A stretch of 64,000 bases of DNA, from assembly GCA_019044685.2 (NCBI GenBank), contig JAGTXX020000009.1:1302001-1366000 (forward strand), written 5' to 3'. Position 1 is the stretch's first letter; each line of letters opens with the position of its first letter. The stretch is from Nannochloris sp. 'desiccata' (Eukaryota > Chlorophyta > Trebouxiophyceae > Chlorellales > Chlorellaceae). Positions 1 through 13,289 of the stretch are shown one piece after another. Below the pieces are notes generated by a model. That model saw only the letters and a program-made list of their open reading frames with translations, searched no databases and had not been told where the DNA came from. Made by a program: the position numbers and the translations under genes.

Positions 1-3000
1 GTCCTTCTTGGCGATTTATTTCGCTCTGGCTTTGAGATTATCGATGCAGCTGAAGAAGCAGACGCAATCGTCATCAACACGTGTGGGTTTGTAGAAGACG
101 CAAAAACTGAATCTATCGACACCATTATCCAAGCAGCACGTCTCAAGGCAGAAGGTAAAGTCAAGCGAGTAGTCGTCACTGGCTGCTTGGCGCAACGCTA
201 TTCTGATGAGCTGGCTGAGCAGCTGCCTGAAGCTGACCTGGTGGTGGGCTTTCAGAAATACGAGAACCTGGCAGGATCTTTAAAAGAAGTGCTGGGCGCA
301 CCCCCTAATATTGATTTAGATGAGTATAGTCGAAGAAGTAGAGTCCAGGTGGGCGAGGCGACTGTCGGTTTCCGTCCAGAATGGGATAGATTCAGGCTCA
401 CTCCAAGACATACAGCGTATTTACGAGTAGCTGAAGGTTGTAATCATGCATGTACATTCTGTGCTATCCCTGGATTTAGGTAAGTAGATAGTAAATGTAT
501 TAATTTCTTACATGGGGTAGTCCTTACAAAAGAATAATCATAATAACAATGTTTCGTCGGTTTTGATTTTCCCGGCTGGTTGTCAAGCCAAGGTTTTTGT
601 ATTTATCTTTTTTCTAGAGCAATACTTTGCGTTAACTTATTTTATAACTATTGAGAGTAGCTACTTTCCTCTAGTTAAATTTTATTTATGTGTACTTCTT
701 CGCTACGTCCTTCTTCCATTTTTTTTGCTCAAGAACAGTACAATTTTTTTCTTCTTTTTCTTTCTGCTCTACCATAATTTCCGACTTCCGCCACCCCTTA
801 AAGTCGGCGTCCCTGCTTCCTCCTCGTCTTCCTCGGACCCATCATCTGCAGCGGTATACACCTTTTTATCCGTGACAATTACCATGGCAGACTCTCCTGC
901 ACCAGCAGCAGTACGGCTAAACTTATCATGCATAAACAGAGAATCTACGACGTGCTCAGATTTGGGGATCAGGTGATACGAAGTCACTGTAGTGAGCCCA
1001 CCAACGGACACAACTTCCGGTTCCGCGACTTTAACTGACCGGAAATTCCAAAGGACTGTATAATTGCCACACGAAGCGACAATCCACCGTTCTTGGCGAC
1101 CACGCTCAGTGATCCAAGTAAACCTTGCCTTTTCCAATGGAGCGCCTCCGGTACGTGCGACGTCTTCAACTTTTAATCGAAGTAAACGAGGCGCAGGAGC
1201 TTCTTTACCCATTTTAGAAGTAAATCCACACAATTCTCTAGTGGAATTAGGTTCTTTGTATGTAGTTTTAACCACCATCAAGTATCTGTTCGTTGTTGCC
1301 AACACCCATCTACCATCATATGTGACGTCGACTGCGGTGATGGGGCCACCAAGACTTGGGATGGCAGTTTTCGCTTGAGTTAACGTTTTCTCACTGTACA
1401 GCCTAATTTTACCATCGGAGGAACCTACGACGACATACCCATCACCTGAAGTAGCCATACAACTGAATTTGGTCCCACGTGCATAGTCCTTTCCACCTAC
1501 ATAAGAAAGAGATGCAGGAGAGGACATATCCTGTACTAATCCCGTAGGATCACGTAAATCCCATCTTGCCAGTCTATTTTGATCCAAAGACAAAAATGTG
1601 TTGATTGATTCCATTTGAGCAGATTTTGTATCAGCAGCAATGTCTTTCATTGGAACCGCCACACCATCTTTATTGAATGAAAATTCACGAACGACTTGGC
1701 CTGTTTCGATACTAGCATGGTAGAGAGAACTGGATCCAGGAGTGAGCATATTCATACGTCTTTCATTATCCATAAGCAAAGCTTTGGAGGGAGTAAGGGC
1801 GCTACCAGGTGTCCCAGCACCAACGCCACGGGCACTGGTCGGAGTGCCAGAAGGGATGCTTAATCGAGGTGGGGTATTAAAGGAGAAGGTAACGCCTGTG
1901 TCTTCTACACCTCCTACGATATTACGCATAACTCCAACAGTTCCTGATTCGTTGAGTAAGAAGGACCTGTCACCACCACCGAGAACGACACCACTGATGA
2001 TGTCTTGTTGCTCTGCGGCAACCCGCTCCTTCATGGGAGTCGTCTTCCTTTTAAGCTCTTCTTGGGTCGGAGCGTCGTCAATATCCATATCCTCTACCCA
2101 AGCCGCACGAGAAATGTCTGTTTCACCACCGAGACGAGGCAAGAAATCAGCTCCAAAGATTTTGAGCTCGTTATCTTCACTTTTCTTCAGTCCATATGTG
2201 TTTTCAAAGAGCGCTTTGTTGTATTCCTGGCTAAAAGCGTGGAAAACAGGAGCAGAAGGGAAGTGGAGTGCGTAGAACTTGTCATCTACTGGGAAGAATG
2301 CTGCGTTTTCCTTTGTTTTGAATTCAAAGGAATCGTCCACAAGCACATCTGGAGCATCTTGGGCGCCCTCGAGCTCAAAATGCCACTCGGGGGCTTTATT
2401 GTTCGAGTCTTCGTGAGCGTCGTACATGCTGACGACGGCGTTTTCAGAAACAACCTCCCAGTTGCCATTTCCACGGTTACCTGCATCTACCCAACGGAAG
2501 AGCTGTGTGGTGGCAGCACCAGTAGTGGTTGTGGCCTGCAGTGGAAAAAAATAATAAAAGCGGGAAGCATTATGATGAGACTGAGAAAAAGTTTTTCATT
2601 CTTCGCTTTTTAAGCAACTATAAACTTTTTTTTTTCGAGGAACCTATTTCTAGGTCTTAATTTTGCCACGTTTGATTTTTTAAGCTGGCCTGTATGCTCG
2701 CTGATCCCCATGGTTCTATTTTTACCTGAGCATCTGTAGCTTCTCCTGGAAGCTGCTGTGCCAAACCTTCAGTGGAAGCTGTCTGTCCCATATCAGTACT
2801 TTTCACCTTTTCTCTGAGGACTGTTCAAGAGTGTCTAAGAGTATTTTTTTATTTGGTCTGATTTTCAGTTGAACTTCGATGGATCCTTTCCGTTCACGCT
2901 AATTATCAGCACACCCTACTTTTGCAATGGAGTGATCAAAGTCTTATCTACCAGCAGAAATTATTTTTGCTCGTTTAACCCATTCGCTGGGCAGTATATC

Positions 3001-3948
3001 CTAATTTTGGGCGCGCCTCTTTCAGACCATTCCAGCAAAACTTCCTTCAACTGCTTCTTTCAACATCCTCTTCTTCTTCTTCTTCTTATCTCCAAAAAAA
3101 TTTTCTATTGCAGAGGCAAATTCCGATCTAAACCTTATGAAGCTATCCTTGAAGAAGCTCGCTACCTCGTCTCCCAAGGCGCGCTTGAGCTCAACCTCAT
3201 CGCTGAAGATACCAACCAGTGGGGCCAAGACCGACGTGATGGCCGCAATCTGTCTCATCTCCTCCGTGCTCTGGGTGAAATTGAGGGATTACAATGGATT
3301 AGACTACTCTATTGCTATCCTTCTTATTTCAATAGTGAGCTCATCGATGAAATCGCTGCAAACCCAAAAGTCTGCAAATACATTGACATGCCATTACAAC
3401 ACATAAGCAATTTAACTTTGCTGGCTATGAATCGCCCACCTCAAGCACATACACAAGATCTGTTACATACTCTGCGTGACCGGATTCCTAATCTGGCGTT
3501 ACGTACGACCTTTATTTCCGGCTTTCCTGGAGAATCTGAGGCAGATCATAGAGAGCTTGTTGACTTTGTACGGAAGTTCAAATTTGAGCGAATGGGCGCC
3601 TTTGCCTATTCTGAAGAAGATGGCACCCCCGCTGCAGAATTCCCTGAACAACTGGATCCTGAAGAGAGGCAAGCACGTCGTGATGAATTGATTTCTTTGC
3701 AACAGAGGGTCGGGGAGTCGTGGGCAAAAGCGTTGGTAGGGACAGAACTTGATGTTCTTGTGGACGGTATCGACGAGGATGGGCAGCTGTTTGGAAGGAC
3801 TCAGTGGGATGCCCCTGACGTAGATAACGTTGTTTTCATTGGGGAACCCAGTGAAGAAGGGGTTGCACCTGCTGAAGTAGGGCAAATGAGGAGAATGCGA
3901 GTGGTTGGGCATTCAATTTTCGATCTGGAAGCAGTCCCTATTGCTTAA
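1..3948 (+). CDS. rimO: RimO-type methylthiotransferase, 5' partial
   Basis: Radical-SAM methylthiotransferase that adds a methylthio group to an aspartate of ribosomal protein S12. In algae the target ribosome would be in the plastid or mitochondrion. Exons are 1-479 (left end outside the window) and 3114-3948. The join completes an Arg codon and gives the family sequence FRGKFRSKP. Visible are the N-terminal UPF0004 cysteines in NTCGFVEDAK and TGCLAQRY, the radical-SAM CxxxCxxC in CNHACTFC, and a C-terminal TRAM-like region ending at TAA 3946. About 437 residues are visible, close to the usual length. The intron 480-3113 is far longer than others here because a complete antisense gene lies inside it. 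MiaB is the main alternative, but the NTCGF and FCAIP motifs favour RimO. Confidence 0.9.
769..2791 (-). CDS. Vid27/CYPRO4 (DEM)-like protein, nested in RimO intron
   Basis: Homologue of fungal Vid27 and the plant CYPRO4/DEM proteins, a cytoplasmic family with a C-terminal beta-propeller-like domain. Its biochemical role is poorly known. Exon 1 (2726-2791) encodes 22 residues starting MGQTAST, which resembles an N-myristoylation signal. Exon 2 (769-2535) follows a phase-0 intron with GTAAA donor and TGCAG acceptor. The total is about 610 residues. The C-terminal half carries Vid27 features such as LARWDLRDP, FSCMATSGDGYVVVGSSDGK and GGPITAVDVTYDG, and the tail is acidic. The whole gene lies on the opposite strand within the 2.6 kb RimO intron. 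Family assignment rests on remembered motif similarity. The exon 1 model is supported by frame continuity. Confidence 0.85.
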
Positions 3949-4093
3949 GTAAATATACATCTTACATTTTTTTGTCCACAGCGTCCTTCTCAGTTTTAGT
4001 TGGCTTTGCCACTTTAAAATATACTATTATTCAATTTAGCAGCGTAGTATTTTTACTAATATGAAATCAAATTATTTGATGGATTGAATTTGC

Positions 4094-5459
4094 TCAAGGT
4101 GTTGGGTTTGGGTATCGAGCATGGATGGCATCGACAGCAGCTCTAATGTTATCCTCGAGCTTCCCTTGCATTTTCACTCTTTCCGCAATCTCCACTGATT
4201 CTCCCAACTGCTCCACCCCCGTCGCCCCAATCACCGCTGACGCTACCAATGGATGTTCCAGTACAAAACGTAGTGCTAATTCTGTAAGCGACATCCCGTA
4301 CCGTTTTGCAACGGCAGCATACTCGGCTATTGCCACGTGGACATTTACTTTTGGACCGTACCGTAACTCAGCTTCCGCATACCTTCCTTTATATTTATTT
4401 AACCTCGCTTCTGGTGGACTATTCTTCATATCTATATATTTACCAGTCAATAAGCCCATTGCGAGAGGAGAATATGCTAATAAACTGACATTTTCCTGTA
4501 AGCAACACTCGGCAAGGCCCGAGGAATCAAACGTTCGACACGTGAGGTTGTAGGCATTTTGAAGAGAGATAGGCCTAGGTGGTGGTGGTGGTATACATGG
4601 TATTGGATTTGGGTTGTCATTTGATGTGGATGGTGTACTAGTCGCAGTGCAGAATTTCATCAGACCCCATGGTGTTTCGTTGCTAAGTCCTATGTATCGC
4701 ACTTTACCAGAGTGTACTGCCTTGTGTAGTGCTTCTAGTTGTTCTTCAATAGGGATTGATGAGTAGGCTAGTAAAGGGTCATATTCGATGCTACCAAACA
4801 TAGGCACATACCTGTAGAGTAGATATAATAGACGATATGTTTCATTTAATCGGGAGAAATATAATTTTAATGAAAAAATGGACGTCAAAAAAAAATAAAA
4901 AAATATGGCTGCATTCTTCTTACCTATCTGGCCAGTGGATCTGTATAAGGTCAATATAATCAGTTTGTAGTCTGTTTAAGCTTCCATCTATAGCTTCACT
5001 AATATTCTTAGCATCTACGCAACTAGGGCCACTTCGAATCCAGTCCATTGACCCAGGTCCAGAGATTTTTGTAGCAATAACAAAATCCGAGCGGCCTTTT
5101 CTACTTTCTTGTTGTTTTAATTGCTTGAACCAGTTTCCTAGAATAACTTCTGAGCGGCCGTGTGTATTGGGCGATTGTGGGACAGGGTACAATTCCGCTG
5201 AATCGAAGAAATTGATGCCAGCTTCTGTAGCTGTGTTTAGTAGGTGGTAGGCTGTCTGCCTGTCGGTGCTCTCGCCAAAGAGCATGGTGCCGAAACATAG
5301 TGAGGAAACGTGGAGATCGGAGTTACCGAGCTGTCTATAGTCTAAAGCGTTGCATGTTGATCTATTTGGGTGTAGTCGGCGGGGTAGAATAGGCTGCAGA
5401 GGGTGCAGCCAAGTGTAGGATTGCATGTGATCAAGTAATTTACACCGAAGCCATTTCAT
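4094..5459 (-). CDS. Aldo-keto reductase, Tas-like
   Basis: NADPH-dependent aldo-keto reductase of the Tas-like branch, substrate unknown. Exons are 4924-5459 and 4812-bounded 4094-4811. The 112-bp intron splits an Arg codon so that HWPDR continues into YVPMFG. About 417 residues. The expected tetrad is visible: Asp and Tyr in FDSAELYP, Lys in VIATKISG, His in IQIHWPD. Also present are GKVRYIGLSNETPWG and LLAYSPLAMGLLTGKY. The 40 residues before the barrel (MKWLRCKLLDHMQSY...) look like an organelle-targeting extension. A Pro-rich loop with six consecutive prolines replaces a usually short connection. It is divergent from the HIT-family gene, with about 200 bp between starts. Confidence 0.88.
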
Positions 5460-5664
5460 GGCGCTGGTGCTAGAGCAGTAATTTCTGACATTTTTATGAA
5501 TTTTAGAAATTTATTTGAAATCGAATTTCTCATATCTAATGGAGGGTAATGGTGCTTTTGATAAGAGAAGGAGCATTTTCCTGACAAAGAAAAGATTAGC
5601 CTTAAAGCACGCTGCAGACCTGCATGCCCACAATTTAGATAAGGATTATTTTGGTATAACCTTG

Positions 5665-6322
<658 letters not shown>

Positions 6323-6563
6323 AATGGATTGGATAGATACTATGGGAGTGTTTTTAAAAGCGAGATCCTCTCTTTTCCCTTGAATTTAGAAAAGCGGGGA
6401 ATCTTTTTTTTTGAAGTGTCAAACTTTATTCAACATTGTTAATACTTTTTTAAACTAGTAAATTGTAGCTATTCATATTCGTATTCATTCGTACGTTGTT
6501 ATATAGGATAATAAACAAGATGCAGGTCATAAGTCATGTTTCTATACATTAACTTTCACTTAG

Positions 6564-9500
6564 CTAAGCACCTCCGTTGTTATTCCGAGGTGGTCTCAAA
6601 GAAAACTCGACAAACGGCGCAGCCTTCGAGGTACTCGCAGCATTCTCTGCAGAAACCCTACTCACTGAAACTTCATTCTCTCGAGTATGAAGATGGTCCT
6701 CTTGTCTCGTCACTTGAACTGGAGGCCTCCTGCTATCACCTTCCTGTCGGTGATCTTCTCCCCTAGTTGCCGACGTCTTGTCCCTTTCTTTTTGTAATCC
6801 ACGTAAACCATCATACGCCCTCGGATTCCATACAGGTAAGAAAAAAGGCAAAGGAATGTCTCCACCACAGGGGAAAACGAGATTTTTCCTAAACGCTAGT
6901 TCCAACCTTGCTTGAATCCATGCTGATGCTCTTGAGGCGTGATATGCATACTTGAGCAACCGCTGGCCAATTTGAGGTGTCGCTGTTAAAGACAATTTCG
7001 GGGGTGATAAGAACGACCAAAACAGACGATCTCCCGGGGGTGGTGGGATCCACACACACATGGTTCCTTCCAACACTGAAAATGTGAGGCTGACACGAAG
7101 TGGGAGATTTGATATTCTGGTCGCTGTTGAATCTGCTAGTTTACGTAACTTTTGAGCTGTTTTCTGACGAATTTGACCGAATAGATGGCGTTTTGGAGGT
7201 TGTTTTTGTTGCTGTTCACTACTTGAAGGAGCACCGCGTTTAGGGCTCCCTGCAATAGGACCTGTATCATCGCTGCTGCTCGAAGCATGCAGCAATCGTT
7301 CTTCTTCATAGCCATCATCTTCTTCCTCCCCATCTACAAGGTCATTCTCATCATCACTACCAAGATCTACCAACCCTGCTTCCTCGTCCTCATCGGCGGT
7401 ACAGGTTTTTATTTTCCCGCCGCTGTCCTTACCTTTCTTCCTTTTGCCTTCTATTCTATCTATAGCCTGATCCAAAGCAGACCACGCAGGTGCATCTCGA
7501 ATATCCACTTTGCATTCAATCGTCACTGTAAACGACCCAGAATATTTCATGTCAAAAATCAATTGAGGGAACGCAGCATGCGAAGCAGGCTGCGATACCG
7601 CTGCGAATCTTGACAGCGTGGGTGCAGTGCAGCCTGGCTCTACAGACACCACTTCTAATGAGGTTACGTACTCGGGTGTGTGCATTCGTGAAAGCTGTCG
7701 TTGTATACGAGCACGCACGTGTTCTGAAAATGCTGGGTTGCGTAATAAGTCAAAGCATGCACGAGTAGCAGTGGCGTTTATGAAAAAATCAAAGGGAAGG
7801 AGAGGCGATGGAAAGCCTTGTGGGAGGCGGGAAGAGGCCGCCGTGGTCTGGGCAGGTTGACTACGAGGTGAAAGGGTTTGCTGTTGGGGTTGCTGTTGAT
7901 TATTATTCGCATAATTCGCGTTTGAAGGGGATAATGGGGTTTCTTGAGCTCGTTGCTGGAATTTCGTTGGCGATGTTTGTGCTGAGCCAGGTAGAGACGA
8001 AGAAGGCCTTGAGGGTCCTCCTGGAGCTGCTCTTCCAGACTGTTGTTGTTGCTGCTGCTGCTGCTGCTGCGTTGATGGCAGTCCTTTACGGTAGACTACA
8101 GGCCCAATAGGGGGTACTTTGACTGGAGATAGGTATGGAGACGGTGTAGGAGACGGTGTAATAGAGGTTTCAAGAGAGGTTGCATTAGGATCCGTATTGC
8201 CACCAGCACCTACATCGCCACCGCCACCGCTGCCTTTCCTCTCTTGCTTTTGAGGCGCTAGAGGAACAGGCACTTTTCGAGATTGCATCCAGCGCATCTC
8301 AATAATAGAATCTATATCTGAGGCAGTGGTAGCTACCTGTTCAACACCTACTGGAGGACGAAGTTGAAGATCAAGAGCAGCTGCAGCAGCTGCACCGGTG
8401 GCAGCCGAAGCAGAAATGCCTATGTCATCATTAACTATCTTCCCCAAAGCATTATTATCACCCACACCATCACCACCTATGTCCTCCTCTATGTGTTCGT
8501 CTTCTTCCCCGCCTTGTTCTTGTCGGGTTTTTCTCCACTGTTTCCATGAAGCCCTCTTCCCTAGCTTTGCATCTTCTCGTCCTTGTCCTCCGCCTCCTTG
8601 CTGCACATCTCTTGATCGTCTACTGCCACTTCCAGCGGCAAAAGAAGAACTCCCTGGTCCGCCACTAGATGGCACCCCGACCGCTGGCGCCATTGCCGTT
8701 GCACCACCCTCTCTCGTATTCAAAAAAGAAGGATTAAATTTTTCTTGAACAAAAGGCAAAGTCGATTTCTGCGCCATCGTACTACAAAATAACTGATACG
8801 TCTCTTCAATTGACTTTAAACTCCCTTCCCAACCATCCCCGCCGTTACTATTAACGCACCAATAACTTAAAGCGTGAAGCCATTCTTGCTTTGCTGCAGA
8901 GTCGGTGGCAAAAATGAATATTTTCTTCTCACCATCCAAGAGCGGCCACGAAGGGTGGGCGAGGAGTAGCGGAGCTTTGCGAGCCAATTCGCTTCTTCCT
9001 TGCAGTCCATCCCGTACTAATTCAACAGTACAACCTTCCAATGGAATTCCGTGTGATTGGTTTTCAACGGCAGTTTGAGCAGCACCAGTGGCCATAGCGG
9101 CAGTTTCAACAACTTCAGAAAGTTGTCTGTCCTCTTCTTTCTCATCATTCTCGTTCTCTTCTTCTACTCGATCTCCCGTGTGTTGTTTCCTTCCCTTTTT
9201 ATTTGTACCTTCTTCTCCTTGGTGTTGAGAATGGTGAGGTCGTGGCAACGGGTTTAAGACGAGAGTCCCTTGATTTAGACTCGCATGCCATGTTTTGAAT
9301 GCTTTGCCCGCTGGGGGCCAATCCAATACACAGGCAGTACGATCCCAATGGGACTGGGTAACTGTGAATATGACCCCGTGTAACTCACCATGGGAGGTAT
9401 AGGCATGGGGCATAGTAGCAGAGGGGCGGGTGACATCTCTCGCCGGAAGTGTAGTACACCTCTTAGAAGTACCGCCAGCGGTGGGCGTGGGTACAGCCGC

Positions 9501-9909
9501 TAAAGGAGCATGTAATGGTAGATTGGGTACACTCGGTGGTGGCTTTGGATGAGTGAATCTATAAAAAATGTAACACAGGACAGCTCCAGCTAGAGCTAAT
9601 CCTAAGAAAAGGCCAAGAAATAGGGAAGCGAGCAGAGCAAAGATGCCTTGAGGGAGGAACAGTGATGGGACAGATTTGAATATATACAATCCACAAGCAG
9701 TACTGCAATAATCAAGATACAATGATAGAAATATAGAGATTAGAGTAAAATTCTAGTTGTCGGTGGAAAGGAAAGCTCTCTCTATCTAAATGTATCATAA
9801 GGTTTGTTTTGAAGACTGACCCGACGGTGGCGATTGCAATTGCTTCCTGCTTTTCTGTCACTAAACTTGGAACGAGGGCCCCTCCCGCGCCTTGTGTAGG
9901 CCCAGGCAT
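6564..9909 (-). CDS. TEX2/Nvj2-like SMP-domain lipid-transfer protein
   Basis: Membrane-contact-site protein of the TEX2/Nvj2 type. These are ER-anchored, have a PH-like region and use an SMP domain to carry glycerolipids between membranes. Exon 1 is 9821-9909 and exon 2 is 6564-9702, joined in a Gly codon. About 1075 residues. A transmembrane segment lies near residues 49-79 (GIFALLASLFLGLFLGLALA). A PH-like domain follows at roughly 125-320, starting GVIFTVTQSHWDRTACV. Next is a long low-complexity linker with Gln, Ser and Pro runs. The SMP domain is near 660-990, from FDFFINATATRACFDLLRN to FRKNLVFPCGGDIPLPF. A CAG-type repeat encodes a poly-Gln run around 8050-8080. It is divergent from the SAC9-like gene. 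Confidence 0.85.
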
Positions 9910-10313
9910 ATTTTTGAAAGTTATCTCGTAGAGTTTGGCATGTCTTTAGAATTATTCAACACAGGGAATTGAAATTCAGAAACGATCTGAAGGTAATAAA
10001 AATATGCAACACACCACCTCGTGCGGCCTCCAATGCCAATACTAGAATCCAGACCAAGGTGTCCAAATTTTAAACTGTATCAAGGGTAAAAGGTTGGCTT
10101 CATTTCCTGGCAAATCATCGAATGTTTAAATGTTGGGAGGAAAATAATTCCTTTGCAAGACCTTTAACCAAAGTCTGCGTGGCATTGAACGCATCTTATT
10201 AAATTTGGGTCGCTTCCAATAAGTCTGATCACTGCATAGTAGCGCGCTTGGCACCATTGTATTAAACTAAGCGCTATGGTTTGATCAAAGATTTTTATAG
10301 CACAAACGCCAGC
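9910..10313. promoter_or_regulatory. Shared upstream region of a divergent gene pair
   Basis: About 400 bp separate the two start codons of the SMP lipid-transfer gene (leftward) and the SAC9-like gene (rightward). The stretch must hold both 5' UTRs and promoters. It is AT-rich, and I see no convincing TATA box or repeated motif. Confidence 0.4.
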
Positions 10314-13289
10314 ATGGGCCACACAGACGCAGGCCCTTTTGACCCACCCATCGGAAGACAGTCTTCTGTAATGGTATTGAGCAGGAGATTCAACGACGCT
10401 TGGGGTGATTATCGCATCGTCATCACCATCTCGACCAGATCATCTACCGACGTGCTGGAAGTCAATTCAAGCACTGGGACTTTGCTGCTTGCTGCAGATC
10501 ACAGTTTCACAGATGAGGTAAGGACCCTTATTATTTGGGATACCTCGGACTTTATTCAGAGCTAATTTATAAAATGCAAAATAGAAAAAGGAAAACATCC
10601 TCGATTCATTTCTCATTGCCTCATTTTCTCACCCCGCTCTTTTTTCCCTCACGCTATGAAGGCCTCGGCGTTGGCAAGTTGTACTAAACAAGGCTACATG
10701 GAAATCGCTCGCGGTACCACTCTGCTCGGGTTCACAGCCACCGACACTCTAGCAGGCCTCCTCCTCGCTACAAAAACCACAACCAAAGCAATGCTTCCAG
10801 GTGGTCATGCTATAAACCTCGTAACTGATGCCCGCTGGGAGTTGCTCCCTCTGGATTCGTCTTCCTCTGCAGCGAATCATCCCACCGCAGCAGCAGCAGA
10901 ACAAGAATTCTGGCGTTCTATGCAACAACATATCGTAGGCGGATTCCATTATTACTGCGAAACGGCAGACTTATCACGGCCTTTCCCCAGTGCTCACCTT
11001 CCGACCGAGCCTGAGCTCGAGTTTATCTGGAATGCCTGGCTTTCTCAACCCTTCCGAGACCTAGGCTTACCAACTCATTGCCCAGCGTTGATGCAAGGCG
11101 CTGTTGAATCTGTCGATGAAGTACATCATCGTACTGGACAGCGGTACACGCTATGCCTGCTGTCACGAAGAAGTCGTCGCCACCCTGGAACGAGATATAT
11201 AGCTCGGGGTTTGAATGAAATGGCTGGGCCTGGGAACGAAATAGAAGCAGAGTTGCTTATGTGGACCCCTTCTGCTGGATCCAGCAGCAGCGGTGGTGGT
11301 GGTTTTGTGAAGTGGGCACGGGTGGCATGGAGAAGAGGCACTGTCCCCATTTGGTGGGGTGTAGAATTACAGCCCTTAAATAAAGGACTCCAAGCCGAAG
11401 TATATATACAGGAAAAAGGAACCTATGTAGGCATGCTGAGTTATGTTAGAACGCTACAAAGACTTTGCAATTTGGATTCTACTGGCAGTTGCAATGGAGT
11501 TGGTGGAGTGGGTTGCGGTTCTTCTAAAACTGAAGTTGAGAAGAATGAAAGCGATACTAAAGACACTGTTCCTAAAGTGACGTTTATCAACTTACTCCAC
11601 TGCAATCCTAAGAAAGCAGCAGAACTTCTTCTTTCTTCCCAGTTTGAAGAAGGAATGGCGTATGTCAAAGCACGCTTAGCAGCTGAAAAAAGAAATAAAA
11701 AAAGGACAACGACGACAGAAGCTGTACCGTGCCAAGTAGCTCCACCCTCGTTAAAGAAATTCGATTGGCATGGTGTGATGGCAATGCTGAATGAAGAACA
11801 AGGCATTGAAGCGTTTTGGACGTTTATAGAGCATTCAGTGAAGGACACAGGCCTCGCTCTAGGAGTTATGGAACCACGCACTAATAATCTCACTAGACAT
11901 AACGATAGTAACCACTCCAGTGAATTTGATTCAGGTGGTGGTAGTTATAAAAATACTTGTGAAGCCACCAATGACAGTTCTGAAGATATTTCACCGTGGG
12001 GGGAGCGATGGCAAATGAGGTGGATCCAACGACAACGTGGATTATTACGTTTTAATTGCGCTGATTCTTTAGATAGAACCAATGCTGCGACGTGTTTTGC
12101 GATGCTCCCTGCTCTGCAAGAAGGATTGAGGCTGCTGGGCATTAACTTGGAGAATACAGGCGCTGGTGCAGGCAGCGCCGATGCTCCATTGGGCGCTGGA
12201 GCGGCAGTCTTTGCATCGCCCAGTAAAGGCTCTTTACAGAGCTATGGCGAAGAAGAAGCAGGACAAGATATTGAAGAAGTTGAAGAAATGGTGTTGCCAG
12301 AAGGGTGGGAGAGAAGAAAGCATGCTGGGCGTGCTGTGTACATCGATCACTTAAATAAAGTGACCCAATGGGAACCACCACCAGGCACAACCACCACCAC
12401 CACAATAAAAGCTACTAAACTTAAGAATGCTGCTTCTAGTAATATCAGCTCCAGCTCCAGCGGCAGTGGCACTGGAAGCAGCAGGGCGCCAGCGCCAGAT
12501 ACCATCAGCCCTCCTTGGATGTTTTTCAATTATAAATTAGAAGACGTGCGCTCCAAACTGTACGCAGATTCCGTAGCAGATTACGTCACTATGTTTAGAA
12601 AGCACGGAGATGTCCATAGCGCTTTGTATACTGGCTCTCCCGCCATGCATGGCCACGTTTTAGGGTTAGTCCTTGCCGCCGATGCTCGCCCGTATGGTAC
12701 TTCCTCTTCCTCTGTAGGCAAACTCCAAAATCTACGAGTTGCAGTACAACGCAGATGGAATAACAGCGTTTCAGATAGTGCACGACAGCAGTCTATGGAG
12801 TTATTTTTAGGGTTAAATATGAGTAAATATTTCCCGAGAGTGACATCGGTGGTGCCGCCGCACCCAACGGCCGGGATGCAAAGTGACCTTGCAGGGATCG
12901 ATGAAGACGATACGTTACAGGAGGAAGAAGAGCTAGGTGAGGCGCATGTAGGGGCAGAGTTGGAGAATCTGCATTTGAGGAAGCATGATGGAAGGGTAGG
13001 GGTCGATGAAGAGATTAGTAATTTAGAACCCTTGGAAGCACCGCAATCGACGGCAGCAGCACAGGCAGAATCATCTTCGCTCTTGATTGATTCTGCCATT
13101 CCTGTCCTAGCTGAGGACCCAGTGATACCTTCTGCTCCTGCTATAGGAGTTGACAATGAAGAGGAATCGGATGATGGAAGTGAAGCTCTGGATCCTCTAG
13201 GTGCTGTACGGTCCCCAATAAAAATAGCTAATGAGGCAGAGTCGGCGTCAATTCCTGGCGCAACTACTACTGAGTTTTCTCTTATTTGA
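10314..13289 (+). CDS. SAC9-like phosphoinositide phosphatase with WW domain
   Basis: SAC-domain phosphoinositide phosphatase. Exons are 10314-10517 and 10662-13289, phase 0, about 943 residues. The first exon gives SVMVLSRRFNDAWGDYRIV. The SAC core includes ALASCTKQGYMEIARG, VTDARWELLPL and VPIWWGVELQP, and the catalytic CX5R(T/S) signature is present as CADSLDRTN. A WW domain (LPEGWERRKHAGRAVYIDH...VTQWEPP) is inserted after the catalytic loop, the arrangement known from plant SAC9. Plant SAC9 is much longer (about 1600 residues), so this protein lacks most of the C-terminal part. The C-terminus is acidic and low-complexity. The start is the first ATG in frame. An upstream in-frame TTG at 10281 is not used. 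Confidence 0.85.

Noticed and set aside
563..976. Plus-strand ORF overlapping the end of Vid27
   Set aside because: It is intronic, T-rich and low-complexity, with no motif.
2869..3113. N-terminal extension of the second RimO piece as coding
   Set aside because: It is low-complexity, lies within the intron, and the FRGKF junction is explained only by splicing at 3113.
7287..8748. Series of plus-strand ORFs inside the SMP-protein gene
   Set aside because: They are shadows in other frames of an Asp/Glu/Ser/Gln-rich coding exon.
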